NCBI RefSeq assembly: GCF_958979055.1 | Contig: NC_084899.1 | Coordinates: forward strand, 24,867,501-24,931,500 | Reading direction: 5' to 3' | DNA length: 64,000 nt | Source of the DNA: Alnus glutinosa | Taxonomy: Eukaryota; Streptophyta; Magnoliopsida; Fagales; Betulaceae | Shown: positions 36,204 to 48,236 of the stretch, piece after piece | How the letters are laid out: every line of letters begins with the position of its first letter | Numbering within the stretch: the first letter of the stretch is position 1 | Position numbers and translations under genes: made by a program | Notes under the pieces: model-generated | Database searches by the model: none | Seen by the model: only the letters and a program-made list of their open reading frames with translations | What the model was told of the DNA's origin: nothing

Positions 36204-37951
36204 TGGTAAGTCTTGAATTATTTGATTCAAAACCCTTTAATTTATGTTTGTTAGACCTAGTTTGTGTTGTATATATAACATTTTGTTGTAGTTTTATGTT
36301 ATGTCTTATTTTCTAGTATTAGTTGAAATCTAGTTCAAAACACTTAAATTAGATCTAAAAATACATCAAGGGCAATATGGTCATTTTCAGAGTTCGAGGT
36401 TGATCCTGAAAAAAATAAAAATCGTCCAAGGCATTTCGATCGATCGATTATTTGTATAGTCAATAATTCGATTGATTGACTTTCAATCGACCCAACTTCG
36501 ATCGATCTAGATGCGATCGATCGAAATATATTCGACCGATCGACTTCGCATCTTTCAAAAGGTCCAGATATTTCCAAATCTTTGTGCGATCCAAATCAAA
36601 AGTTGAGTTCTATGGACAGAAATGAACGGCGACCAGCTTTGAATACTTGGCTAGAATTAACTCTTGTAATCTTTTTGTAAATCCAATTTCCTATATATAT
36701 GGAATTAAGATTTAGGTTTAAACATGCATCTTTTGGGGGTTTCGGATTTTCTTAGGTGTATCACTTAATTTCTTGTGTTTTTAGTTTCCTTTGATGCACG
36801 TTTTCGGGCTTAAATCCAAAAAGCAACTTCCTTTGTTAAAATTTTTTCAAGTTCTAGCTTAGGTTTTGTTCTTCCTTTTCATTTCTTTTTGTAATCCGAA
36901 TTTTCTTAGATTAATATAGTGTTCTTAGTTTATTTCAATCTTGTTTTTTTTTTATTGTTTTCCTTTGATTTCATGCTTAGATTAGTTTACTTCATGTCTA
37001 ACTAAACCCTTTCTTATGGTTTTGATCAAATCTCTTCCAAAAGCCATGAAATGTTCTTGAGATTTTCTTGATATGTGTGCTGATTGTGTAAGACTAGAGG
37101 ATATCAAAACTCATGCTAAAAGGTTTTGTTATCAATATTCCAATCTAATTATTCATAAAAAAGGGATTCGCTTGTCTATGAATTTTCTTGATTTCTTAAA
37201 TAAAACCAACGTTCTTGAAAGAGAACGATGTCTTATGCAATGATTCGATTTGACATAATGCATGTTCACTTATTAGAGTTACCTTATAGGGTATGCTAGG
37301 GAGAACCGGTCGTTTCACACATTTGGTAGTCTAAACCGTTTTTCATGTATAGTGTAACTTTTATGTGATATGATTGGTGTGATACTAGATATCTTATCAT
37401 TGTGGCCTAGTTAGGGTTTCTATGTATTGTGTATGCTTATTAAGACGTTTTATATAGTAGTAAGCTAGGGAGCATTAATCACCCCACATCTTTCGTAGTG
37501 TAAACGTTTTTTAATTATAAACTAATATTTACGTGGGGTTGTTTAATGTAAAACAAGATACTTTATCATTACATCTTAATGAAAATGTTTTCATATTGAC
37601 GCCCATTACACGCTCATATCATATATGTTAGGAAGATCCATATAGACTTTGAGCATTTCATTAGTTTAGGATTTGATGCGATCATTACCCTAAGTTTGTT
37701 TTAAGTTTGTTTCATTTTCCACTTTCATTTTATCACTTGATCTGTTGTAGCTTCAATTCTACAACTTTACTTTTGTTTTTATTTTTAAGTTAAGTTAATA
37801 CACTCTTTGAATATTCCGTTATGCAAAACAACTCCCTAATCCTTGTGGTTCGATAACCCTTACTATAGTAAAATTGATTCGTATTATTGCGAGTGATAAA
37901 ATTTATAAATTTAAAATCCACGTACGTAGTTGTCTAAACTTGAGCGTACCA
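36204..37951. mobile_element. solo LTR inside LINE
   Basis: Starts TGGTAAG and ends GTACCA (short inverted termini). Flanked by CTTGA (36199-36203) and CTTGG (37952-37956), four of five matching. The LINE reading resumes cleanly on both sides, so this block is an insertion. It includes a cluster of CGATCGAT-type motifs (about 36430-36550) and a TATATATA stretch near 36693. No protein frame. The family is not identified. Confidence 0.7.
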
Positions 37952-38175
37952 CTTGGATTTCACTAATTTCAGGCATTAGAGTTTTAATCCGAGACTCAAT
38001 ATGCCCAAAATGATGAGAATTCCAGGATTTAAGAGCAGACTTTGTACTTTTCCACTTCCTACTTAATACTTGAAAGTTGATGCTCAAGTAATGGAGAATG
38101 GAGTTAATTTGTTGTTTAATGGGAGTTGATTCTTTTTTAGCGTCCTACATTTTGCTTAAAAATGTAAATAAAATA

Positions 38176-38782
38176 GGGATAAATGTACCATTGGTCCCTG
38201 TGGTTTACCATAATTATTTTTCACTTCCTATGGTTCAAAAAGTTCATGGGAAGTCCTCATGGTAAGTAATAATTACAAATCGATTCCTGAAGTCAATTTT
38301 GTTAAAAAAATTTGACAGATTATGTTAAATGACACGTCAGCGCCACATTAAACCAATAAGATGGCGGCACGTGTCCATCTGAATAAAAAAAATATAAATT
38401 TATTAATAAATAAATAAAAAAAAAAACTTAAAAAAAACAAAACAAAAAACAAAATAGGCAAAGGCCAATGGGGGTGGCCGCTGGGGGTGGCGCGCGGCCT
38501 CCCCAAGGCCCTTTGCCTTCTTTTTTTTTTTTTAAGTTTATTTATTTAGTTTTTAATAAATTTATATTTTTTTATTCAGATAGACACGTGTCACCATCTT
38601 ATTGGTTTGATGTGGCGCTGACGTGACATTTAACAAAATCTGTCAAATTTTTTAACAAAATTTGACTTCAGGGATCAATTTGTAATTATTGTTTATCACG
38701 AGGACTTCCCATGAACTTTTTGAACTATAGAGAGTAAAGAATAATTATGGCAAACTACATGGACCATTCGTTCAATCATCCC
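38176..38782. mobile_element. MULE-type foldback MITE
   Basis: Inverted arms of about 270 bp (GGGATAAATG at the left, its counterpart GGGATGATTG at the right when reversed) around a GC-rich centre. The 9-bp target duplication AAKAAAATA (38167-38175 and 38783-38791, one mismatch) fits Mutator-like elements. Unit 3 has the empty site near 49495. Confidence 0.82.
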
Positions 38783-39953
38783 AAGAAAATATGTAGATTA
38801 TAATACGCCTCTTAAATCAGTGGATACCTTTGTCCACTAATTTGAAGTTGCATAACAGTGTATGCAGTGAGCATTAGACTACCAAACTAACGGTGAACAA
38901 AAAATAATACACCAACCCATAAGCTTGAAATAAGACAACATTCCATAATAAAGATCAAATATCATCGTTGCCAAAAACATTTCAAATTTTTAGCTCCACA
39001 AAAAAATCTTCTCCCACCAAAAAAATTTTGTGCCTAATTAGAATGAATTGCACATAAACAGATTTATCCTTTAAAGTTTATTTTGCAACTAACACTTCTT
39101 AGCAAAATATAGCCACTATGATCCCTGCAAAAAACCTCTTTCAATGGTCAATATATGAAGCTATGCAAGCATCAAATAGTAATTATTTACAATAAACTAA
39201 ATGACAAATTATATTAGCACATTAAATATGACTAAAATTGTATATAACATGCGGCAAACATGTTGGACCCACAATATGCAGCCAAAACTCATTTCCGAGC
39301 TTATGAAATTTCAGAATTACCCCTTGTCACTGAGGATGCCCAATAACCAGGCACTTACCATCAAGAAAACTATAGTTGTTATTCCATAATTTAGTTAAAA
39401 AAAAAAAAAAAAAAAAAAATGCTCTAGATGACTATCAGTGACACGGAAAATTCCTTAGAAATACTTGATTTTAATTATCTAAAAAAAAAAAAAAAAAAAA
39501 AAAACCTGACTAGTGTGAGTCGTGTGTGTGAGAGAGTGATGGTTTGCCAAAAAAATCATAGAGCTTCAATCTCGCCTTGTATTAGAATATACAATGACTT
39601 TTTTGACCTATACTATTTTGTATTCTCTTTACCTATCATGATTTATGATATGTGTATTTTTTTTTTTTTCCTGATCTTTTCTCTTTCTCCTTTCGGCGTA
39701 AAGGAAAGGCCTCAAGGCAGAAGCTTAAGTTGACAAGCAGCTAGAGCTAGCCACGTTTTATAACATTGTTTACTTGTCACTTATCCAAGCAGAAGCAGAG
39801 CATCATAAACAACAGCAACGGAAAAGGAATCCCCAGGTTTAGCAATTCCTACCCAGGAATTAAAAGCAAAATAAAATTATATAAATAAAAGATAAAACCC
39901 ATTTTTTAAACTTTCAAAAAATTTATATAGCACAACATCACATATATAGGCTG
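38783..39953. repeat. spacer block shared by units 2 and 3
   Basis: Aligns with about 49505-50620. No gene. Long A-runs lie at about 39398-39419 and 39480-39504. It includes the start of the P450 copy 3 3' flank (from about 39650). Confidence 0.7.
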
Positions 39954-40469
39954 TGTTGATGCAGTTTTTTGGTAGGTGATGTGTCAATTCACGATTTGTT
40001 TGATTTTTTATTTTTTTGGAATTTACAAAATAAAAACTGCGTCCGGAGATGTTGACAATCCATCTCCGATGCCTAAGTTAGTAGATAATTTGATAGAGAA
40101 TATTCGAAGTAATTTTGAAGAGACAAAATGTGTATAATACCTGAATAATATCTATATTTATAAAGGTTTTGATGTAATCAAGTGATTCCCTAAATTCTGG
40201 ATTTAGAGATTTACAGCTAAAGGCAATGTAAGCTCGGATGAATGGATCTCTCGGGATTCGCAGCCGTATGACTCAGACGTACGGATTTCTCGAGATCTGT
40301 TATCTCTTTAGTGCAACTCTAATTGCACTTCTTAAAACGAAATATTTGAAATTTATATCCCTTAAATCTCGATCTCATATGGTGCAATGTGTTCAGGTCG
40401 GTTGGCCCATTTGGGAGGACCAACCGGCAGTTGAGCCAGATACCTGAGGAACCGATATTTTTCCTAACA
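39954..40469. mobile_element. solo LTR, unit 3
   Basis: Sister of 23955-25885. It starts TGTTGATGCAG and ends CTAACA, flanked by GGCTG (39949-39953) and GGCCA (40470-40474). About 516 bp and without the CACTA. Confidence 0.8.
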
Positions 40470-40674
40470 GGCCAAAACATCTGATTAACTTGATCATAAA
40501 AATAAGTTCAAAATTAATACTTGTAATTTTTTTGGAATAATTAATCGTTTTATTGATATAATTACTATAAGTACGAAAAGTTCACATAAAATGCAATACT
40601 CGATCCAAATCCAAAGGTCAAACATAGTACTAGTATAATTAAAAGGTAAATACGACCTAGACACCTACCATTAA

Positions 40675-42216
40675 TCATTTTTTCTCATCCCTCTCCACAA
40701 TCCTCACCGGCAACCCGCCTTTCATTTTGGAAGTCATTTGCGGAACAAACTCCGGCTCCACACCTTCCTCAAACGCCGGCACCACCTTGAACCGCCTGAG
40801 AACCCCCGCGAGCACCCTCTTCATCTGCAAGAACGCCATCTCCTTCCCCAAGCAAATCCTCGGCCCCGCCTGGAACACCGGATACGTGTACGCGTCCCTC
40901 CCCACGAACCTCCAGTGACTATTATCCGCCTCGTCCTTCTCCAGCCACCGCTCGGGCTTGAACTCCGCCCAGTCAGAACCCCACAGCGTCTCCAATCTCC
41001 CCATCGCGTACGGTATGTACGTCACTCTCATCCCCTTCTTCACCACCGTCCCGTCTGGCAGAACGTCATCGTTCACGGCCTCCTTCGAGTCCGCCGCGAC
41101 AGGCGGGTACAACCTCATGCTTTCACACAGAGAAGCGTGAGTGTACATCATGTCTTTGACTTCGTCAAAGACAGGCGCTTCGGATTTCTCTTTGATTTCC
41201 TTGAGAACACCGGATTCGACATGCGGATTCTTGGAGAGTAGCCACAGATACCATGTCAATGCCGAGGAGGTGGTGTCACGCCCAGCAAGTATAAAGCTTA
41301 ATACTATGTCGGTCACGAATTTCTCATCCGAGTGGCCGGAGCTCAAGAACCGTGACAAAAGGTCGACGGAATCGAGCGAGGCCTTCTGTCTGAGCTCGTG
41401 CTTCTTTTCTCTTATTATTTTCCTGGAAAATTCTTGAACTTCTGAGACTGCGATTCTCAGACGCTTCTCGGACCCAATATTCAAAAGCTTCTTGATTTTC
41501 CAAACGAGTGGGATTAACGTCCTGAACCTCTCGCTGCTGATCGTGACGCTTTCATCAAAAGCTTGAGCGAACTTGGTTTGTGGAAGAGAAGGCAACAGGT
41601 TGGCGGGGTCGAATCCGAAAGCGATTTTGCATATATTATCGAAGGCAAACCTTTGAAGAATGTCCTGGAAGTCTAGGACAGTTCCGGTTGCGGCAGCTGA
41701 GGAGAGGATGGGGATGAGGCGGTCGGAGATCTCGGTGTCCACGACGGTCTCGACGAATTTGCGGAGAGACTTGGTGTTGAATTCGTGGCTAGCGACTTGT
41801 CTTTGGAATTTCCAGGATTCGCCGTCCACGTTGAAGATCCCGTGGCCGAGGAAGTCTTTGAAGGTTCCGTTGAAAAAGTCTCCCTTGACGTAGTTGTGGA
41901 AGTTGGTCTTGAGGATGTGCTGGACGACGGCTGGGTTGGCAGTTGACACCCGGCGCGAGCCGACGCCGCTATGGAGGACGTAGGTGGCCGAGGGTGAGAC
42001 TTGGAGGATGTCTGAAAGCCATTGGAGACTTCGGTCTTTGTTAGCAAGCAGGGCCAGGAACGAACCGATTATAGGGTAGGATTTTGGGGGGCTGACGGTG
42101 GCGGAGGGCGGTGGAGATGATTGCTTTTTGGGTGTTGAAGCTCTGGTAAGGAAGAGGATGGAAAGTAAGGGAAGGAGGAGAAGGAAAAAAGTGGCTAGGA
42201 GTTGGAGGAACAGCAT
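40675..42216 (-). CDS. cytochrome P450, CYP94A-like, copy 3
   Basis: Complete 513-residue frame with AGRDTT (311-316), ESMR (365-368), PERW and Cys455 intact. From about residue 128 onwards it is almost identical to copy 4 (F128, N206, D221, T225, F231, Q277, L306, S377, I401, D431). Residues about 45-119 instead carry a cluster of private changes: K45, L56, K60, S63, S83, G84, S87, R89, S91, V110 and F119. V110 replaces a glycine conserved in the other four copies (NYGKGD), just before the SRS1 region. Substrate range could therefore differ (inference). TATA box at 42316-42323, AATAAA at 40549-40554. Confidence 0.92.
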   Translation of the reverse strand: MLFLQLLATFFLLLLPLLSILFLTRASTPKKQSSPPPSATVSPPKSYPIIGSFLALLANKDRSLQWLSDILQVSPSATYVLHSGVGSRRVSTANPAVVQHILKTNFHNYVKGDFFNGTFKDFLGHGIFNVDGESWKFQRQVASHEFNTKSLRKFVETVVDTEISDRLIPILSSAAATGTVLDFQDILQRFAFDNICKIAFGFDPANLLPSLPQTKFAQAFDESVTISSERFRTLIPLVWKIKKLLNIGSEKRLRIAVSEVQEFSRKIIREKKHELRQKASLDSVDLLSRFLSSGHSDEKFVTDIVLSFILAGRDTTSSALTWYLWLLSKNPHVESGVLKEIKEKSEAPVFDEVKDMMYTHASLCESMRLYPPVAADSKEAVNDDVLPDGTVVKKGMRVTYIPYAMGRLETLWGSDWAEFKPERWLEKDEADNSHWRFVGRDAYTYPVFQAGPRICLGKEMAFLQMKRVLAGVLRRFKVVPAFEEGVEPEFVPQMTSKMKGGLPVRIVERDEKK

Positions 42217-42315
42217 AGCTACTATTTGGTCTCAGATCTTCTTAACTTTTGTGTTCGGTCGGATGGGAAATGTTGGTCGGTAATTTGTTTGGTTAATGGA
42301 TTGCGTGGGAGTGGG

Positions 42316-42323
42316 TTTTTATA
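42316..42323 (-). promoter_or_regulatory. TATA box of P450 copy 3
   Basis: TATAAAAA on the minus strand, 100 bp upstream of the ATG. A C/T-rich and then pure T-tract (about 42342-42385) follows upstream. Confidence 0.7.
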
Positions 42324-42329
42324 ATGTCT

Positions 42330-42351
42330 AATTAGCGGGCTCTTTTCTTTC

Positions 42352-42385
<34 letters not shown>

Positions 42386-45300
42386 ATTGCGCTAATTGAC
42401 CCTTATTTTTGGGCATATTTGTATACATGGCTATTTGGTTTCTGTATTTTACACTTGATTGCTTCTTTCCTCGCACGTCACACGGATTATCTCTGTCCTG
42501 GTTTGGGATCCTATTATTAGTTTTTTAGTTTTTGTAGCATTTATGGCTACGAACACGGTGAAGGGACTGAATTATAATTTACAATGTACTGATAAGGTTT
42601 TTTTTTTTTTTTTTTTACACAAACATATATATAACAAACACTATTCAAAATAAAAATGAAGTATTTTATACCTATGTCGCTGGGAAGGAATAGAGTTATC
42701 TTATTTTATTATTGTTCTTTTGTAAGGTTTTAAGCTTAGGCAATTTTATTTTTTTTTAGGGGAAATATTTTGAGAAAAATCACTTATTTTCATTAGTCAA
42801 TGGAGGCAAAAAAATGATGTCAAATTATTTTTGAGTGCTTGGTTGACATGAAAATCATTTGAACACAACCATTAACCATTCGTGACAAAGCTAATGACTA
42901 ATGAGGGATTGCAAAGAGAGGAGAAGGGGAATCAGGCAGTGCTGCATGGTGTTTGTTGGGGGTTCTGACGAGGCTGACATCGACTGGTAGATGTATAAGT
43001 AGAGTGTGATGGCACCGGCGAAGGAGGGCGACTATGAGGTGGGTGAAGTAAGAGATTATTTGCGAGAATGAACATTAATATTTGATATTTTTGGAGAAAT
43101 GATTTATGTTTTTAGAAAACGTAAGCTATTTTCCTAAATTTTATACAAAGAGTTACATTGACCTGAAAAATAATTTGTTTTTTAAAATTTTTTGGATGAG
43201 ACTTTTTATTTTTTATTGTATTATGACGTAAATATAAAAATAATTTTGAATTTTTGTAAGTGTTTTATGTTTTGAATTTGTTAAAAAATAAAAAACCGTC
43301 TTAAAAGGCATTATCAAACTATCCCTTTCCCTTTCATTTTACACGCTACATCAAGCTACATTAGTACATTCATTGTTGCTCAAATGATTTAATTGGTAAA
43401 ATGAAAATATATATTTAAAGAATTATATAGATATTAGATCGAAACACTTGAACAAGGGGCAATAAATAAATAAATCAGCTTGTGGGGTTAGAATTGAAAA
43501 ACGGCATTAAGGTTTTAACTTTTAACAATATATACGGCGGTTGGGCTTTTCTTTGGCCCGAAGTTTCTTGGATAGTTGGATGTGAATGTGTTTTAGACTG
43601 AGTCAATTAATACCTCGTGAGAAAATCCCAATCTTGTATTAATATGGAATCATCCATTTCTTTCTTTCTTCAGACTTTTATAAGAGTAATGCTACACGTA
43701 AAATTCTCTTACAAAATATCTCAGCATGGCTTTTTAAAGCCGAACAGGTTGACCCCAAAAAAACCAGAAATTGGTCAAACTTTTTTTTGTCAATTAAAAT
43801 GAAAGTGCTTCTTTTTATGATAAATGTTTACAGCAATTGCAACAACAAAATTCTTGGATTACATTTATACTATTTTTCCCAATCTATCAAGCAATTAGAT
43901 GGTCTTGGAATTGATCGACTTTCATCAACATTTTCACTTTGCCCCCTACCGTGCATGAGCATTTTCTATTAATGCTTCGTTTGTTTCAGCGTAAAATAAT
44001 TTTAGTATTTTTCAATGTTTGGTGAGAGCAAAAATAATAGTCAACCATAAAATGATTTTCCGTATGACCAAAAATGCTTAGTAAATTTCTAAAAATAAAA
44101 GTGTAAATCATTTTCCCTAGACAGTAGATGCAATCGACCCTTTTTTAAACGACGTAGTCGACCTTCACACTCCAACAGTCGACCATCGAAGGAAACTGAC
44201 AACTATTGCTAGATTCCGACAAGCCAGATTCCAACACTAGTCAGAATCTGAAAATTTCTGCCGGAATCAGGCAATGTCCGACCACCGTCTCCAGATTCTG
44301 GCGATATTGTGCCAGATTTCGGCCATACTGGCCAGGATCCGACCATTTCAGATGGAACGGATTTTGACAAGCACAAATTGCTGGCCATTTTAAAAATATT
44401 TTTTAAAAATAATCCCAATTCTAAAAGATATTATTATTGTTAGTCAATGTGTATATTTTAATTAAACATAATTTTTTAGTGGTTTTTTTTTTTATATATA
44501 TATTATTTTACATTATTATTTTTATGTTGTGAATAAAAACTAATTTTTATAATTTAATATAATTGAATGAAAATATAAAAAATATTTATAATTTTCCCTA
44601 CGCGCTAAACACCAAAAAATATTTTCGATGGAAAATATTTTCTTAAAAAATGACTTCTCAGAAAATATTTTACGACGGAAATCATTTTACGCCGAAACAA
44701 ATGTAGCATTACTTGAACGAAAAAAAAAATAAAAAATTATATAGCCCACACGTGACTTAAAATGTCTATTATACCCCTACATCATATAAACAATATATAT
44801 ATATATAGTTTTTTTTAAAAAAAAAACACACACACACAATAGGAGGGAACTTATATCTGTATGGGCCTCTCCACGACCAAAGACCCACAACTTGGACGTG
44901 GGTCTCTGTTGAAGGATCGAGGCCCATGGCATGGCCTTTGGTCTCATGTTATGGGACGTCCCAATGGAAAAAGACACGTAGTCTGGTCGTGGGTCTCAAC
45001 AGTCGTAAACCAACAATCATGAGTATCCAATTTTTATGGTGAGAAAATATTTTTTTAAAAAAATAAAATTAAATTAAAAATTAACCTAAGAGTATAATTA
45101 TATTTACACACATTTGATATGGGGTATAATATACAATTTTAGTCGCGTGTGTTCAGGTGATGTATTTTCTATCTGATTGTGTTTAGGGGCCACACCATGG
45201 GAATCACAATCTTGTATGGAATCATATATGCACCCATTTTTTAATTATATGTAACAAGTTTTTATAACCAAAAGATGGGTTGACCCAAAATAAAAAGATA

Positions 45301-45652
45301 AAGTAAAATAAATAATCCACATAAAGGGTATTCATAGTGTTTCTTTTTGTCAAATAAATGAAGATTTAATCTAATAAAATAGAATAATTCCTAAAAAGTA
45401 AAATCCAAGGAGCCTTTTTTTTGGTCAAACAATATTATTGTGCCCATATCGTGGATTTTAATTATGTAAGCCAATTCGTCACCTCACACAAGGTGGTTGG
45501 AGCACTTTCCTGGTGACATGCACAATCCACGCACCTGGCCTTCGTCATCGGTGACTAATTGTAAATCTCAAAGAATGTACGTAATATGAAGCGTGCGTCA
45601 AGCAAACCCGGTGGCTTCTCTCCGCTCGCGGAAAGCCATCGCCAAACTCTCA
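42330..45652. repeat. shared upstream spacer, unit 3, part 1
   Basis: Aligns with unit 1 (3740-5324 plus 15602-17055) and unit 2 (27740-30655). No gene. It shows the empty site of the LARD-like element near 44129. Confidence 0.75.
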
Positions 45653-46970
45653 CGTAACGCCTTCAAACCGCTAAGATCTCATTCCGGCTGTTTAGATTTC
45701 TCTGTTCATAACTTGAAAACAAAATAAAATAAAAGGTGAGTAAGAAATGCTCAGTAAGGTAACTCTCAACCATAAAACGGTTAAGTTAAATTCATTTTCT
45801 TTCAAAACGAGTATTCAAAAACACACTTGGAATCAGAAATTTTCATAATATAAAATATAAATTCGGCATTTTTCGTAAAGTATAAAATTATTGGTTGGTA
45901 AATAAACTTATCATATTTAAGACCCATGTACACTATTATGCTATGTGTATTAGGGTTGTGCGGTCTACTACGACCTTAGGCAGGTAAACTGTGGCCACAA
46001 GCTTGCCCCACCAGCTAATTAATTAAAGTGCACTTAGCATGACATAGGGATGGATTCCGCTTTCTCTAAATCCTTCAGCAGTTGCGCTTCCATCCAAGCA
46101 ACGGTACCAAGCTTAAACTCTGTAAATCTCTGTGAATATCTCTGGGGCCAAAATAATAATCTCCTCTACACACGTGCCTCATCTATAAAAATCTTTCTCC
46201 TCATAATTTATGTTTATTTCTTTTACTGTGCTTGGTATCTCTTGATGCAACGTATGAGAGGGTTTTTACTCTCATTTTCTCATTAATTTCAAAAAAACTG
46301 TAACTTCCCGTCTCGAGAATCAACTGAGCAATTTACTGTAATTAGAAAATCTTTTATAATTAAAGCTTCTCTTAAAATTGCTGATATCAAAAATAACATT
46401 TATATCAACAACTTTCATCTCAAAACTATTTTTAAAACAGTTCTTCATGCATCAATATAAATTTGAAACACAAAATGAGAACAATTATTCATAAATATGT
46501 TATAATCAATGGATAAAATAATGACAAAAAATAATTTTAGAAGGGGTAGAAGATCCCTTACCTCTCCGAATGCAACTAAGGCAATTTCCTTGACAGCGAG
46601 TTAGTCACCTAAGTACAGGTTCCAATAAATTAATATTAGATACTCATCACTAGTAAATATCCAGACACTACTACAGTTCATCTTGCTAGCCTATTGAGAA
46701 TGGATTCCCGAGGTACATTCGACGACATTAATCGTATAATAATTAAATTATTAAATAGGAAATAACATATTTTTATTATTAGAAATAGGATTCAATAAAG
46801 ATAAATATCATAAGAAATATTTTCTATTGTAGTTGTATACATTGATGAAGTTTCATGTTGTTAATAAAATAAGAAAAGAGGTTGCATACTTGCATGTGTT
46901 GTGAAGACCGACCTTATTATATATATACGTATAAATTACCGAAAATATTATAGGTTGTTAAAATAACTCC

Positions 46971-47048
<78 letters not shown>

Positions 47049-48236
47049 ATTTATCAACACCAGCCCCTTACACTTTGTATATAGATGTTAACATATATTA
47101 AAAGAAGGTATTAACACGTGCTAGTGACTGTAGATTTTTTATTTTATAAACTTAGGTGTCACAAATTATATATATACTCAAAATAAATTATTAAAGGCTC
47201 CGTAATTTTAAGCAATTTACAAAAAAGTTTGAAATACTTCAATTAAAATTGTTTTAGCTTATTTGCGAAACAGATTTAAGACAACTAAAAAAATAATAAA
47301 ATAACAAATGGCTGTAGCAAAACCGTAAGGATAGGACATAATCCGGTAGGGTACAGTATAAGAAAAGAGGAAAAATTTTAAAGTCGCTGAAAATTAAGTG
47401 GGGAGACCACTGTCCGAAAGAAAGAAAGGAACAAGAAAAATTAGGACAATTCCTGCAATGAAACGGAAAAGAAAAAATATGGTACAAAATAATGTTTTTT
47501 CGTTTAAGGCTTGAAAGAACCCAAAAATCAATTGTTTTTATAAGGGCAACGAAAAAAAAAGGTACAAGGCATGCTGTGCATTGCTCAGAAAAGAGAATGG
47601 GAGGAAAAAGTAATATCCCAAGGCTATCATCTGCTACGGCTTTGGTGAAAAAGAAATAACAGCAAAACCTATTCCTAGTCTAGTACATGAAAAGAAGAGC
47701 AAGGAAGAAAATAAATATACAATCAATAATAAACAAGGACAACACATGGTTCATGACCCACAGCTGTAGCAAAAGGAAAAGGAAATAAGAGAACAGGAGT
47801 TTACCTCGTGCAGTCTACTGTGAGAGATAGAAGTGGGGGAAAACCATAAATTTTGTGAAAGAGGGAGAGAGGGACGGCTTCTAAAATTTTGTGAGATGAG
47901 AAGAGAGGCTCACGCATAATAGGTGTATTTATAAGTCTAGGGTTTTCTTACTTGGAACCACTAGGGTTTTTGGCAATTAAACTTTTACATGTAAGACAAA
48001 AATTAGGTATTAAATATTGCTATAAATTGTTACGTGTAAAAGAGGCTTTCAATATTAATATAATTTTTTTTTTTAAAATGTAAAAGAAGGTATTTAGTCA
48101 AATATAAAAGCGGGCATTTAATAAAACATAAAGTATTATATATAAAATATCGGGTTTTTATTATTTTGTTCAGTCGTCCATTCTCATAGATAATAAAAAA
48201 CTATTTTACCTTCGAAAATGAGTCGGAGTTATTACA
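45653..48236 (-). mobile_element. 2.6-kb solo LTR
   Basis: The paralogous spacers read straight through AAACTCTCTACATGAC (about 17055 and 30652). Here 2584 bp intervene. The minus strand starts TGTAATAACTCCG and ends GGCGTTACG, with the last base mutated from the expected CA. The right target copy is CTCTA (48237-48241); the left copy is eroded to CTCA. It includes a long TA microsatellite (about 46974-47045). No protein domains, consistent with a solo LTR of a Gypsy-type element. Confidence 0.7.

Larger units (their letters stand above)
32137..38063 (-). mobile_element. 5'-truncated L1-type LINE with nested insertions
   Basis: The minus strand runs from about 38063 (5' side) to an A-rich tail near 32137-32165. 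Unit 3 (about 49391-49405) shows the uninterrupted host sequence, giving the outer limits. In order it encodes the ORF2 segment before the RT (37952-38060 and 35690-36195), the reverse transcriptase (35070-35681), downstream pieces (34531-34746, 33590-33804) and an RNase H-like end (32182-32601). It is interrupted by a solo LTR (36204-37951) and a CACTA (32651-33583), leaving about 3.2 kb of LINE. No clear target duplication was found. It carries frameshifts and is inactive. Confidence 0.82.
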
